From: Ypsolopha sequella
Taxonomy: Eukaryota > Arthropoda > Insecta > Lepidoptera > Ypsolophidae
Length of the DNA: 64,000 bases
NCBI GenBank assembly: GCA_934047225.1
Contig: OW204001.1
Location: forward strand, 10,648,201-10,712,200
Direction: 5' to 3'
Every line of letters begins with the position of its first letter. The stretch's first letter is position 1. A program made the position numbers and the translations under genes. Below the pieces are notes generated by a model. It saw only the letters and a program-made list of their open reading frames with translations, ran no database searches and had not been told where the DNA came from. Below are positions 33,467-45,182 of the stretch, in pieces.

Positions 33467-33732
33467 CAGTGGCGTGCACAGAACTTTTTGCTTAAAAGGC
33501 AAGCAATTAGTCAAGAATAACAATAAAAAAAATATGAAAAAATTTAAAAATCACTTTGAAAAAAACAGTTTGTATTGTAAATTTTCACTCTAGGGTAATC
33601 ATTGTCTACCCTGGCGCCATACATTTTTTTTAAAGTGATATTTAAATTTTTTCATATTTTTTTATGTTATTCTTGACCAATTGCTTGCTTTTCCAGCAAA
33701 AAGTTCTGTGCAAGAGTATATATATATATATA
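33467..33732. mobile_element. hAT-like MITE with right end lost to a TA repeat
   Basis: The left end CAGTGGCGTGCACAGAACTT is intact. The right arm AAAAAGTTCTGTGCA breaks off into AGAG and (TA)n. The flanks are CTATACCC (33459-33466) and GTATACCC (33733-33740), consistent with an 8-bp duplication. The right TIR end was therefore replaced by microsatellite expansion after insertion. Confidence 0.75.
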
Positions 33733-33740
33733 GTATACCC

Positions 33741-34048
33741 TAACCTACTGGCACGCTTATGTGCTGAAGGATTTCTGAATGGAGACATTTGATGCGCAGT
33801 TAGTATTTTTGATGTGCAATAACAATTGTGTTCTATTCTCAAACTTATTCATTGCTTATCTCTAACCTAATGCTGGTTTAACCAGCCTTAAGATATGTTT
33901 GTATTAGAATACGAATACATAATATTACTTATTTGCGCATATTTAGTATAGTTATGTTTCTAAAGGTATACCTATTATAGTAATAATAATATATTGGTAC
34001 AGAACATGCCTTATAAAAGTGAAATAAATAATTAAGTGAATAATAAAT
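33741..34048. other. No feature recognised
   Basis: AT-rich; nothing supported. Confidence 0.4.
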
Positions 34049-34395
34049 AGTAGTTTATAAAACTGGCACATAAACAGCTTATTAAAACATGAATGTGGGT
34101 TTAAAAACGAGCAGTAGGCGAGTTTTTAATAGTATAAACGAGTGTTTTAATAACTAGTTATGTGTAGTTTCATACACTACTCTATCTACACCCATGCAAT
34201 AGGTTACCTACTTATTTTCAATCTATAAGATCTTGTTTATAATTGTCGTAAGTTTTTCTTGCTGGTTTTGATTGTTCGGCATTTTTGTTGCTCAGTATAT
34301 GCTGTCAGACATTTTTGCTCAGAATAAAGCTTTAAGCAAACAAAAAGCAATAAATACTAAATTAATAAATAACACACAAAATCTATCCACTAGTT
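34049..34395 (+). repeat. Foldback repeat, uninterrupted copy (family E)
   Basis: It starts TTATAAAACTGGCACATAAA. A nested palindrome follows (TTAAAAACGAGCAGTAGGCG and ACGAGTGTTTTAATAAC), then ATGCAATAGGTTACCTAC, CTGGTTTTGATTGTTCG and AACAAAAAGCAATAA. At the end, TAACACACAAAATC matches the sequence found after the LINE at 59.29 kb. The same repeat at 56.6 kb is split by that LINE. Confidence 0.8.
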
Positions 34396-35821
34396 ATGAC
34401 CTCCAAATTAGTGAATCCTCTTCTATTTCGTTAGTAAAATTATATTTACTGTACTGCAGACTGCTGTTCAAAATTATGCCACATATGCTTCTACTGTGAC
34501 GTCGTCTCGTAAATTTTTATAATTATGTTTGGTAATATCCGCCACAATATAAAAAATCGAATAACTAATACTAGTAACTAAAATATATAATGCTGAAAAT
34601 TGTGTAACAAAACAACCTTCAATAAAAATTTCGTGAACTTGATCAATTTCAAGTTTCAAAACAAACATTTAACACGTTTATACACATTCATAATCACCCT
34701 GACACACAGGTTAACTGTCAATTGAACCTTAAAGTTAAAGCTAACTCTGTTTAATAATTGTTCTTTATTATGTAAAATTCGATTTCTTGTTTGCATGCTT
34801 TTTCAATTTAAGTTAGCATAAAAAAAAACGTTATTAGCTTCTGTTTAGGTGATCTGTTATTATTTTTTATTATGTGCTGTAGATTTCTGTGTGAATAATA
34901 ATAAAAAAAAATATTTCTGAAAATAAATTTTTTTCATCAAGCAAAAATTAAATTAAGGGCTAATTTCAGAAATACATTAGTTGGGAAACATTGTGAATAG
35001 GACTCCATAATTATCCCGGATAAATAAAGCTTACACACCCCATTAGTCTTTTTCCGGATTTCGATTCGAATAAAAGAATTTCCCGCCTGCCTTAGGCGCT
35101 TTTCTTTGAAGTTCTTTGCTGAAATCATTACTCTTTATGAAATGGAGAAGCTAGAGAAATGGTGAGTTCCCTTTTGCGCATGAAGCGTATCATGCACGTC
35201 AAAATTGTTCCATTGTGCAGCCGAAACCCCGTAAGCCAAAAACTACTCGAACTGAATTTGGGTGCTTTGGTAATTTAGGTGTATAATCTGAATAGTTGTT
35301 TTAGTAATAAGGTATTAGATTTTTTCATGTAATGCTATCCTTTTTATGTAAATAATACAAATACAAAACATTTTGCTCACATAGTTATAAAGCCTACTAA
35401 CATCTCTATGGACTGTAATATTGTCTGAAATAAAAAAAAAATATATATATTTTATTATTTTTTTATATACAAAATTATTTATTTCGAAACTTAGACATAC
35501 AGTTTCATAGACAGTGATTGGAGTCTCATTTTAAGTAAGATATACTTAAAGGAGGCTTCACTGTTCCATAGGTAACAGATAGATAAATTATATGAATAAG
35601 GGTAACTTTTAACATAATAATAAGAAAAATAAAAATAAAATCAAAAAACCAAGACAAAAAGTAGATGTAGAAAAATTTTGCTTATATTGATATGGGGTGT
35701 GAGTGTGTATGCGTGAGGGAGAGTGAAAGTGCGTGTATAAGTGTATGGATTGTGTATGAAAATGAGTGTACAAATTGTGTGCTCATGTAGTAGACATTCT
35801 AGTAGAATACTGTATTTATCC
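34396..35821. other. No feature recognised
   Basis: AT-rich with a GT-rich stretch near 35697-35790 (GTGTATGCGTGAGGG type). No gene supported. Confidence 0.4.
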
Positions 35822-36190
35822 TACATCCATCCATCCATCCATCCATCAGCCTAGTTCGTCCACTGCTAGACATAAGCCTTTCCAGGACTTTTCCACTCCC
35901 GGTGGTCATCCTGGAAGAATTGCCCATACTCACACACGCTGAGCAGGCGGGTTGGTGACCGCGATGCTGGAACCCTCGCACCAGTGACGCCGCTGCCCGT
36001 CACCAGTTTGTTCCATAACAGGCCCGGCTGTTAGGGATGGATATACCGCCATCCATCGGTCCCAGGCATGGTGAGCCTCTTGGTCTTTTACCTGTGAGCT
36101 GTCCTCTTACTCTCCCCCGAATTACTTCGAGGGGTTCTCCAAGTAAGATGGTGGTACCTCCACAGTCGAGCCAGGCATCAACTCTACCAC
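35822..36190 (-). repeat. GATG-ended repeat, fullest copy (family G)
   Basis: From the (ATCC)n end (35822-35847) through GTCCACTGCTAGACATAAGC, CACCAGTGACGCCGCTGCCC and GTCCTCTTACTCTCCC to TCCACAGTCGAGCCAGGCAT. The minus strand carries a short RVRGQLTGKRPRG reading that resembles the GKRPRGRP motif near LINE protein ends, so this may be a LINE 3' region. That is suggestive only. Confidence 0.75.
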
Positions 36191-36191
36191 C

Positions 36192-36303
36192 TGTAGTTAG
36201 ATAATACTTATGAAAAAAAAATATAAAGAAAGCTGTTAATTTCACAATCAGTTTTTACCTTTTGTACGAATCTTAAGAAAAATCCAGGCGTAAAGGGGCC
36301 TCT
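36192..36303 (-). repeat. Repeat with ends AGAGGCCCCTATACGCCTGG (family X), copy 1
   Basis: GTTAGATAATACTTATGAAA to CCAGGCGTAAAGGGGCCTCT, inverted relative to the 39.76-kb copy. It directly abuts the family-G repeat. Confidence 0.75.
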
Positions 36304-36834
36304 TAATGAATTATTTCTTTAGTACTGTTCTTAGAAGTATTTTTTGAGTAAAATGTTCCCTTAAAAAGGTAATAATTAAGATCGCGGTAGACAATTATTA
36401 TTGTACGTATTACAATATTATGTTTTTGGTTCCACACCCACACGGCGGAGAAATTGTTATCACACAAGTCAATCTAATGTTATAATACATATTTTTTGCC
36501 AGCCTACTCCATTTCGTCACTAATACTTCGGACTAATACTTCTTCCAACTGTATTTTCTCAAGGCTTATCATACCACCTAAAATTCCATAATGAAGTCTA
36601 AATCCAGACTACCTACTCTAAGGTTGCTTAGGCCTATTTCTCATCAGATCTTAAAGCTTATAGAAAATAGATTCTATTCTGACTCAAAATGTTTTGGTTC
36701 TAACTATGACCCTAAGATTATCCCAAAAAACTTTTTCATAAAAAGTGGATGAAAATTAAATAAATTCATTATAATTAATGAAATTATTAATTATAAAAAG
36801 CATGTATTCATATTATGCGAAAAACAGCGACAGG
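36304..36834. other. No feature recognised
   Basis: Nothing supported. Confidence 0.4.
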
Positions 36835-36975
36835 ACTCACCAGCACCTATCATGTTGCGACGTATAATTATCAGTGAAATGCGGGTGTACTGAGTATGGA
36901 CTATGACTTGCATTTCACAGTACATACTTGGAACACCTCTGACACCCCCTCGGGGATTCAGGTCATGACGATATT
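36835..36975 (+). repeat. SINE, truncated copy (family S)
   Basis: The body from CACCAGCACCTATCATG to the tail CTCGGGGATTCAGGTCATGA. The order of motifs matches the 24.8-kb copy on the other strand. It lacks the head. Confidence 0.75.
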
Positions 36976-37270
36976 TATAATTTGTATTTATAAACACTGC
37001 CTTCTGATTTGGCATCATCATTTCTTCCGACTTGTTTTACTAAAAAAAAATCCCTGCTCAGCATCGTTTCCATACAGCGCAATGAAACATACCTTATGAT
37101 CTTTCATAAGAAACCCCAAGCAAATATTCAACAAACATTCAAATACATTGACCGATTCCAAATCATTGGGCGAATAAACATTATAAAAATACTAAAATGT
37201 TTACTTGTCTCCTTGTCTATCTTACTTGATACCATAACTTAGAATCTTCCCAAAAGCCTTAACTAACAAT
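36976..37270. other. No feature recognised
   Basis: Short spacer; nothing supported. Confidence 0.35.
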
Positions 37271-37690
37271 GGAACCGCATTAAGAGGCTATGCGAATTTT
37301 ATTTTTGTCACTGTTACTCCAAGCAAAACATCGCGCAGTGCGAGAGGGGCAGATTCAGTGCAAAAAGGAAAAAAGTTGGTTTTATATTTTTATTAAAAAA
37401 ACTAAAATAGCTAGCCAAATTTCAAATATGAAATCTCTAGATATTGTTGAAACACACCTAATAAAATATGTTTGAGTTCTGTATATGGTTCCTAATCGTC
37501 AAACGAGAAGAAAAAGTGTGTTTGAAGACCTTATTTCAACAATTATTTCTATCGAGGAAAATTTATTAAAACATGTTTTCCAATTTCAAAACCCTAGATT
37601 ATATAGTTAAAATGCATATACCAGGAATTTGTTTCAATTTTCCGTGTATTTCATGAAATACACAGAAAAGAAACACCCGTATTTTTTTCG
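37271..37690 (+). repeat. 420-bp repeat, copy 2 (family R)
   Basis: It opens TTAAGAGGCTATGCGAATTT and follows the 17.5-kb copy closely to AATACACAGAAAAGAAACAC. The two copies differ by scattered substitutions and small gaps, including an 8-base gap next to TTTCAAATAT. There is no open frame in common. Confidence 0.82.
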
Positions 37691-39301
37691 CATATCGCCT
37701 TAAAATCGTAATTCTCAAGGTACCAGAAAATATACGTGCATAGTCTCGAAAATATATACAGAAAAAGACGTAATACACAGACGTGTATAAATTTACTAGT
37801 CCTTGTGACATTCTCTTGTGTCATTTAACGCCTGCTTTATTCAGGTGAAGGGGCACTCGCATACAACTCGCATACATGCCAACTCAATATAAAGTACTAA
37901 CTTATATACCTATATTTGTATTATATTCTGTCAGGACAAGCCAAACGATAATGAATCTTTTTCACTGGTAATAAGGGTGTTCTTTATTTGGCCCAAAAGC
38001 GAGTGACCTCAATTCTGAGCTTTGACCAGAAGTACTGTTGTACTGTTTTGTTTTAACGACATCTGTGTTCCGAAATGCTTTGAACCGAAAAAGTGAAAGA
38101 AATACTTATTAAAGAGAGTCTTTCAGTTGTTATTTTTACGTTGTTCCACTCCCAATTCAATCTCATTTATACTTGCTTAAAAAATTCCTGTAAAAATTTG
38201 TAATCTTAGAAATTAAAATGGAAAAAAAGGCAACAATTGTTTAAAAAATATTCCTATTTAAATTTATGTTAATTTTTGTGGGACCTTGTTATTATTTTGA
38301 AAATAAGTAGGTTGTTTTTGAGCTAAATGTGCAGGTAAATGGAATTACGCTATTTAAATCTACTCGCTGAAGCTACTACGGCGTAGCACGACTACAAAAT
38401 CCCACCGCTACGGCGCGTAGCTTTTTCGGACTGCAAACACGAGAATGTGACAAGAGAAATAATTTGTTTCTGCTTAGCAATTGTAAATTAAAAACAAGGG
38501 CAACAAATGCAATTCTATTATATCAAACTTACTTCTATTTCGAACAACAATATTCACAAATAGAAATAAGCGATACCACATTTAGCATTTTAGCACGAAG
38601 ATAAATACGAGTAAATGTGACACCGCCGGCCTCTGTGGGGAAAGGGTGTCGGGGGGCACAGACACCGGAAAAGTGGCAATTTCCCCTCTATCCAGTAAAC
38701 TCAAAGATGACGTCATCTTAAAAGAACCCCGCCAAAGATCTTATTGCATTTTAATAAGAATCAAAATGCCTTAATTCAAGGAAGAGTGTTAAAATATTTC
38801 CTTAGACCGCTCGAGAAATACCATTTCAAAGATGTTTTCTAGTTTCAAACTGTAATCCGTCCGAGAATAAGAATAACTTTGCGATATTAAATTAAGTAAA
38901 TGAAGTTTTGCTCAAGAAGTTGAAACGATGTTTGACGCAGTGTTCATTTTAACATTATGCGGTGAAAGTTATATTTATAATATTTTGATCCATCTCAACT
39001 GTACTACAACATTTTATAATTGGAAGTTGGAAGAAATAAAAATAAAAGTTTTATCTTAGTATTCTCTGTTTATTGGGATTTAATAATTAGTTTTGAGTTT
39101 ACTTTTATTTTGCAATTTCAGGGTAGGTTCCTTAGTAAAACGTGTTTGTTATGACCAGTTTTCGGCTTTTTATTGACAAAACGTCCATTCAATATAATTG
39201 ATAGGTATATTGGTAAAAAAACAAAATCAGCTGTTCCATAGAAAAGGTATTCTTCATTCTTCATATTCTTTATTGTACACAAAAAATGTAATATGTACAC
39301 A
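37691..39301. other. No gene recognised
   Basis: Two notable patches: CpG-rich words GCTACTACGGCGTAGC and CGCTACGGCGCGTAGC near 38370-38420 (each a short palindrome), and a GC-rich patch GTGTCGGGGGGCACAGACAC near 38645-38670. No gene supported. Confidence 0.4.
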
Positions 39302-39757
39302 TTGTTCTTTTTGTCAATTTCTAAACCGCTATATTTTTCCTGTAATCATTACGTAAGCACATATTGCCTTTTTTTTTTTTCATATTTTTCGGTCTACCAG
39401 TTTTGAGATAAAGAGGTGGGAAATGCATTTTTTGTGGTTTTTCGAGAATTTATCGAAATAGATGCAAGTAAATATAGCCAAGCTATATATTTTTATTATC
39501 AGCTCTTTAATACTTACAATTTTATATCCATATTTTGCTCTTATAAAATATTTATAATTTTTATTTTACTTTTTTTTATATTTCTCATCTGTGTTAAACT
39601 TTTTTTAATCGCCATAATTTTCCTGTAATTGGCCAGTCATGGCCTACAATTGACATTTTTTTATATTTTTCGGTCCACCAGTTTTGGAGATAAGGGGGGT
39701 CATACATTTTTGTGTGGTTTTTCAAAGATTTCTCGAAATCAGTACCAGTAAATAAAG
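39302..39757 (+). repeat. Family P repeat with partial tandem duplication
   Basis: TTCATATTTTTCGGTCTACC, AGTTTTGAGATAAAGAGG and TTTTTCGAGAATTTATCGAA are followed about 290 bp later by a second version (TATTTTTCGGTCCACCAGTT, GGAGATAAGGGGGG). Neither reaches the GGTTCCGT end. It is non-coding. Confidence 0.65.
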
Positions 39758-39895
39758 TTAAGAGGCCCCTATACGCCTGGTTTTTTTTTAAGATTCATAC
39801 AAAACGGAAAAACTGAATGTGAACTCAACAGCTTAGTTTTTCACGTTGTTTTCATAAGTATTATCTAGCGACATCTAACTACGTCTCTATACCTA
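39758..39895 (+). repeat. Family X repeat, copy 2
   Basis: AGAGGCCCCTATACGCCTGG to TAAGTATTATCTAGCGACAT. Inverted relative to the 36.2-kb copy; both lie next to family-G repeats, here in the opposite relative orientation. Confidence 0.75.
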
Positions 39896-39982
39896 TATAG
39901 CCCAAAAAGCAAAATTTTATGAAATGAGAAAATGATGAAATGATGAATGATGAAATGAAACGAGCTATTGCTCTCAGGATAT

Positions 39983-40475
39983 CGTGAATCCATCCATCCA
40001 CCCATCAGCCTGTCTTCGTCCACTGCTGGACATAGGTCTTTCCAAGATTTTACCACTGTTGGCTATCCTACTGGAAGAAATGCTCATATTCACACACGCT
40101 GGGCAGTCAGGTTGGTGAGCGCGGTGCCGAAACCCTCGCACCAGTGAGGTCGCTGCCCGTCATCAGTATCTTTTATTAAAAAGCCCGGCAACTGGGTAGG
40201 GATATACATCCATCAATCGGTCCCAGACACGGTGAGCCACCTGGTTGTGCCTGAGAGCTGTCCTCTTACTCTACCCCGAATAACTTCAGGGCGTTTGCGA
40301 ATAAGATGGTAACGGCCAGTTGCAGAAAGGGTTTTTAAGTTTAATGAAACTTTAAAAATGATGCTGTCACTGTCTTTGTCAAGAACAATGTAAGGGATGG
40401 CATCAACTTTAAAGGTTCATTATACTTAAAAAACCTTTCTGCAACTGGCTGTGAGTACCTCCACAGTCGGGCTAA
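39983..40475 (-). repeat. Family G repeat interrupted by a MITE
   Basis: It follows the 35.8-kb copy from CCATCCATCCACCCATCAGC to TTCGGGGTAGAG (minus strand) and CTCCACAGTCGGGCTA, but a 138-bp element sits between AAGATGGT and GTACCTCCACAG. Confidence 0.78.
40314..40450. mobile_element. Nested MITE, TIR GGCCAGTTGCAGAAAGG
   Basis: The arms are about 45 bp: GCCAGTTGCAGAAAGGGTTT at the left, with a near-perfect reverse complement at the right. The host repeat is uninterrupted at 35.8 kb, which defines the insertion. Confidence 0.85.
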
Positions 40476-40850
40476 TTTTAATAAACGTAATAGAATTGAA
40501 TCCAATTCCAATTCGATGATTTAATAAAATACCTATACAATACACAATAGAAATTGCCTGATAAATTGATAGCGAATTAAATCTTATCCTCATTTAAATT
40601 TTATATTTCAATCAAAATTCACAATAGTAATCTAGATCAATGCAATTTGATTCATAGGTTGTATCCACAGAACTATTAAGTTTTATCACATTAAAATTTT
40701 TTGATAAGGGATATTAGATTTGTAACTAATGTAAGTTGAATTCAAAATGGATTATTTAAAAACCTCCACAGTCGAGCTAATTTTAATAAACGTAATAGAC
40801 TTGATTCCAATTCAATGATTTAATAAATTCTGATAAATTTATATGAATTA
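40456..40850. repeat. Local tandem duplication with about 300-bp period
   Basis: CCTCCACAGTCGGGCTAATT and TTTAATAAACGTAATAGA at 40456-40530 recur at 40763-40828, then GATTTAATAAA and CTGATAAATT follow in both. The repeat is diverged and has a deletion in the second unit. Confidence 0.75.
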
Positions 40851-40941
40851 TCTCATGATACGCGACGTGTTTCGAATTCCTTCACTCGCTAGCTTGAGAA
40901 CGAATTCGAAACATGCCGCGTATCGCGAAATAATTCATGTA
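40851..40941. repeat. 90-bp palindrome with CpG-rich arms
   Basis: ATACGCGACGTGTTTCGAATTC on the left (quoted in part: CGCGACGTGTTTCGAATTC) pairs with GAATTCGAAACATGCCGCG on the right. The outer ATGAATTAT/ATAATTCAT segments extend the stem to about 36 bp. The loop contains CACTCGCTAGC. Confidence 0.8.
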
Positions 40942-42244
40942 AGTCTATCCGTTTTCAAATAATTAAATAATTAATCATCCAAAAACGTTTTAATCTATAA
41001 TCATAAATCTTATCCTTCGTTAAAAAAAGTCGTTATGTTAGTGACACAGAAGTTCTGACAGGCCCCTCTATACAAGATGTGAACAAAAAGCATCTACTTC
41101 CATACACAGTCTTCATCAATGCCCCTTGATTCCAAGTGGAATATTTCATCACTGGCAGTAGGTAAGTACGGATCTATAGGTATTGTCTTGGAATCTATTC
41201 TCATCTGGTGATTGGTTACCGAGTAAATTTGCGGATTTCAGCTCGAAAGCAATTTATTGATTACAATATTAAGCTCCAATCGGGATTGTACGTATAATAA
41301 TTTATCTGATGATATTTATAGTTCAACGATGTCACTTACATAGTATTAACGTTATTATATAAAGTGGCATTATGAATTGTATACCTAAGAACTTGCCCTC
41401 TGCCTGTCGCGAATATCGCGAGTTAAATTTGCGTAAAATCATTTCTCATTATCAAATTAATAATTTTTACCTCATTGCACTTAACACGGCACCGGCAGGA
41501 GGAAGGTGGCAACACTGTCACGTTGATTGACGGTCAGCCATAATTTGGAGTTGAAGGAATAATCAATGATTTTGTGTTTCAATGGTAAAAGGATCATTGG
41601 TGAGTCAGAACATGTTCACTCTGCTTAGTGAAAAGTACATATTCAGGAACAGATATATTAGAATCGAAAGGTTGTATCTAGCAGTAAAAATGAGTATGAT
41701 ATCGCTGCGGCGATTGAATCAGTGTTATAAAGACAATCAGTATTTTATCAGACCAGCTGTGAGAATTGGGGTGACTGTAAGGGGAGGTTGGAGGTCACAG
41801 GGGTTTTGGGAGCCCGATTCAGATTAATACAATCATTATATTTTAGAAATAATAGTTTAGATCAGACAGTCAGATACGTGTGCACTATAAAGTGCAGGTA
41901 CGTATATTATATAAATAAGTTAAATTCGCAACCCAATATAGGCTTCGCGACACTGCCCGAGATTTTACCATTTGAATATATTCAATTGAAAATATCGCTT
42001 TGTACAGGCTTACATAATAGTAGTCAGCGAAACTCACCGTAAAAAAACATTTATGTAATTTTACTAACTTTCAGACCGTCTTTGATATTCGGTTTTAACT
42101 TTTTAATTATTTGGTGACCAAGGATTTACAAATAATGAAATTGATTACAGTGATGAATTTACTATGCCTGATAAATCAGAATCGCCTCTTACGTTATGGT
42201 ACGATGTAAGGCTTGTCATCTATAGGTAATGCAATCATTGGGGT
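40942..42244. other. No gene recognised
   Basis: Two short overlapping open stretches (41582-41827, 41788-42042) show no domain or codon pattern I can support. Confidence 0.35.
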
Positions 42245-42412
42245 CAATTTGCAACTGGATATCGTTGTGAAATCGTTTGTCGAATATGCACAAGTGCCTG
42301 TGATTGGCTTACTCGAAAATTATTACAGTTTGGTATCCAATCAATCACCCGCTTGCGCTCATTCGACAAATTATATCGCAAGGATATCGACTAATATCGA
42401 GTTGCAAATTGG
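42245..42412. mobile_element. Foldback element, 168 bp
   Basis: CAATTTGCAACTGGATATCG at the left pairs with the reverse of CGAGTTGCAAATTG at the right; inner segments GTTTGTCGAATATGCACAAG also pair. A 98-codon open stretch spans it and is explained by the palindrome. Confidence 0.75.
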
Positions 42413-42815
42413 TTGCGTTTTGGAGTTATGCCTCGGTCAGCCAAGACAGACTGACAACGGAGTTTCGTCTATAAAGTTTTTGTTATTGAAGGGATACAAA
42501 AAAACATGAAGTTATGAGTTATTTATCCCCAAGGGGTTGTTAAAGCTGTTTCAGAGTGTAAACTTTTAATAGAACAGTCAAAACTCGTACCATCCTATTT
42601 TTACCGATGATTTTAACGTCTCACTGTGAAGTGTAGTCTAGTTATTTCACTTATTTAAGTATTATTCTCATGATTACCCTTTTTAAATAGTACAACAATT
42701 TTCTCATTTCCAAAGGTTGGTTGGTAGAAAATACTAATTAGTATTAAGCTCGCCTTTGTTCGATAATTTTATTCTGTGCAATAAAGAATTTTGTTATTAT
42801 TATTACTAAGTGCCT
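42413..42815. other. No feature recognised
   Basis: Nothing supported. Confidence 0.4.
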
Positions 42816-43015
42816 TATCGCCGTACTTTGGACATGTAGTTCACTTTTTAGGACATAAAGGTTTACCTCACAGTGTCTTCATTAACCGTGCAAAAATTGG
42901 TAAGTATACAAATACTTTGCACATAAATTTCGAAAATTTATTTGTGCATGCGAGCTGGCCAGGATTGGAGCCCGGGTCTCAAGTCCGGTATCCTAACGAC
43001 TGGGCTATTGCTGCT
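42816..43015 (-). repeat. Probable tRNA-headed SINE
   Basis: On the minus strand, an A-box-like TAGCCCAGTCGTTAGGA and a B-box-like GGGCTCCAATCC are followed about 120 bp later by CAAAGTACGGCGATAAGG, the body motif of family S. This arrangement parallels the 56.3-kb copy. The middle of the body is not recognisable. Confidence 0.5.
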
Positions 43016-43169
43016 TTTACAATATTTAATCTACATATGTAACATCTTAATATGTAGATATTACATTTCTTAAATTTAAGTGGAGGAGAAAGTAAATTTT
43101 TATTTATAAAAGAAAAACTAAAATAAAAAATTCAAAAGTTAAAGCTAAGAAAAATTTTAGCAATAACGT

Positions 43170-43253
43170 AAACTAGTAATCCCTAGATAAATCCGAGAGT
43201 CCAAATTTCTTTAAACGAATCCTTGAAAGTCTGGCGTTGTTCATGCTCTAGGC
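43170..43253 (+). repeat. Short repeat shared with 47.8 kb
   Basis: GAGAGTCCAAATTTCTTTAA, ACGAATCCTTGAAAGTCTGG and TTGTTCATGCTCTAGG recur at 47.80-47.86 kb. In both places an element end follows immediately (a CAGTG scrap here, a TTAA hairpin there). Confidence 0.7.
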
Positions 43254-43275
43254 CAGTGGCGTGCACAGAGTTTTT
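43254..43275 (+). repeat. Scrap of CAGTGGCGTGCACAGA hAT-like end
   Basis: CAGTGGCGTGCACAGAG matches the left ends at 15.3 and 33.5 kb, then diverges. Confidence 0.6.
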
Positions 43276-43339
43276 AGACAGGGTAGACATAGAAATTTAA
43301 AAGCCTAAAAAACTTGGTAAAAACTTACCAAATAATCAA

Positions 43340-43470
43340 TAAATCACCGCCATCGAATAGCAGAGTCCCCAAAAGGCTGGAAGCATTACCTCGTTGGATG
43401 GCTAAGCTAAGACGCTGCCCGAGGTAGCCCCAGCCCTTTGGTCCCTTGAAACGTCGACCAGTCGCAAAGA
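43340..43470 (-). pseudogene. 5'-truncated RLE LINE copy with one frameshift
   Basis: The minus strand reads RLVDVSRDQRAGA, then after a 1-base frame change YLGQRLSLAIQRGNASSLLG. It is the same C-terminal region as at 14.3, 26.8 and 59.0 kb. No clear stop or UTR boundary was identified. Confidence 0.82.
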
Positions 43471-44425
43471 TATTTCCTTGAAAATCAGTTTTGCGGATGG
43501 ACCCCGCACGGCCTTAGAGTTAAATTTTCATTTCCTCAATACCATCGGTTGACTGAAAGAAATTATTTTGAGGAATAAGTCATCCCGTTGCATTCTGTTA
43601 TTCTGTACTCTGCGTTTTTATTTAGATTTTCCTTGCAATAAAGTGTATATTCATTCAATCATTCATGACTTGCTGAAATGCCAAGGCAGCTCTGATTAAT
43701 TGTTTTGTTGTTGTTACTATTAGAAATTACATTCAAGATATACGAGACCATCCCAAAAAAAGCTAACAGTCATAATAAAATACTGCCTTTCACGATAACC
43801 CTTGGACAGAACTGTCAACCCCAAAAAACGAGTAGCCTATTTCACCGGACACTTTATATACTGATCGCAAGGGACACATAAATTTGGCCTCCAATAACAC
43901 AGCCTTTATCCAGATAGGTACCGTGTAAATTTACCGCATACGACCAAAAGATATACGGCTCATAAAATAAGCATTTTTCCATTTGAAAAGCGCACTTATT
44001 CACACCACAATATTCCCTATACAGTTGTAACGTAACTCCGTAATCCTCCTGACACTTATTGTGAGGAAAAAGGTGCATGTAAGAAAAGGATGGGTAGAAA
44101 ACAAGGAATCTTGTCGCGGAAAGTCGCAAAACTTATACAAGTTTAATCCGATTTAGCGGGATTTCCTCCTTACAATTTGATGGCTTGTTCAAGTGTTATT
44201 CTTGGCAATTTTTCGGGAAAACTGTATACTAAGTCAGCCTAAAATTTAAAAAATTTAGATACCGGCAGAAGGTATAAGTTTCTGTACATAAGACAAAAAA
44301 AATACAATTTTGCAATGTAGAGTACAGTGCTTGTTATAGGTAAACCGCGTAAACTGTTCCGCACTTGCACCACTCCAACCCGCTCGACTCTACTTCCGCG
44401 CCACTCTTCTCGTATAATTTACGCT
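43471..44425. other. No feature recognised
   Basis: A 91-codon minus-strand open stretch (43854-44129) shows no recognised motif. Confidence 0.35.
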
Positions 44426-44433
44426 ACTTTACC

Positions 44434-45182
44434 CAGTGCCGGATTAATACTACTTGATGGCTGATGCCCTAAGCAATCCACGCCTATGGGCCTCCTTTCC
44501 ACTAGTAAACCAGTATCGATCTTTCACAAAAGTTACGTATTTATTACAAAGAGATCGATCATTACGAACAAAGAATATAATACTTTTATACTTTTTTTTA
44601 ATAATATGTAGGTACGGAAGAGATAAGTAGACTAATAATAATAATAATAATCTTTGTAGTTAGTGTATATTTTAAGTATTATTTATAATTTAGTATTATT
44701 TATGTTATTTTAGTAGAGATACATACAGATTTGAGTGTTAAAATATAAAATGTTCTTCATGTTTGCATTATAGCGTACAAATATAAAATGACTGTCACAA
44801 CTGCATGTCTTCGATAGAGGTAAATAAACTAATAATAAAAACCAAAGCATACCATTTTTTCATTATTCAAAAAAATGCGACTTGCGACTTTTACCGACAG
44901 CAAATTCACGAATAATAGTGTCTATATTCAATATTGAATCGATCGAATGGAGCGTTTCTTGTAGCATTTTCGTTCGTTTTTAATACCTGACTATATTCGG
45001 AAGATTTGCAAATCCACGCGACGACATCTCATTACTCTAGTCAATTGAATTACGCGCAGATTTTCAATAACCTTTACCTTTCATGTGCTAGAAAATATTA
45101 TTTCGGTGCTGTTTATGGTGCCCCTGAGACGTGATGCCCTAAGCAGTTGTTTAACTTGCTTATAGGCTAATATCCGGCACTG
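44434..45182. mobile_element. hAT-like element, 749 bp (CAGTGCCGGATTA)
   Basis: Ends CAGTGCCGGATTAATAC and its counterpart at the right, with inner GATGCCCTAAGCA inverted on both sides. The flanks ACTTTACC (44426-44433) and GCTTTACC (45183-45190) fit an 8-bp duplication with one change. No transposase fragment inside. The 51.8-kb element has related ends. Confidence 0.85.
44650..44712 (+). repeat. RLE LINE 3'-UTR fragment
   Basis: TTTGTAGTTAGTGTATATTT, then AGTATTATTTATAATTTAGT, matches the UTR of the 14.3-kb LINE tail. It follows an (AAT)n run and lies inside the 749-bp hAT-like element, so it arrived later or was carried along. Confidence 0.75.

Noticed and set aside
42213..42509. 98-codon plus-strand frame
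   Set aside because: Most of it spans a foldback element; no recognisable protein.
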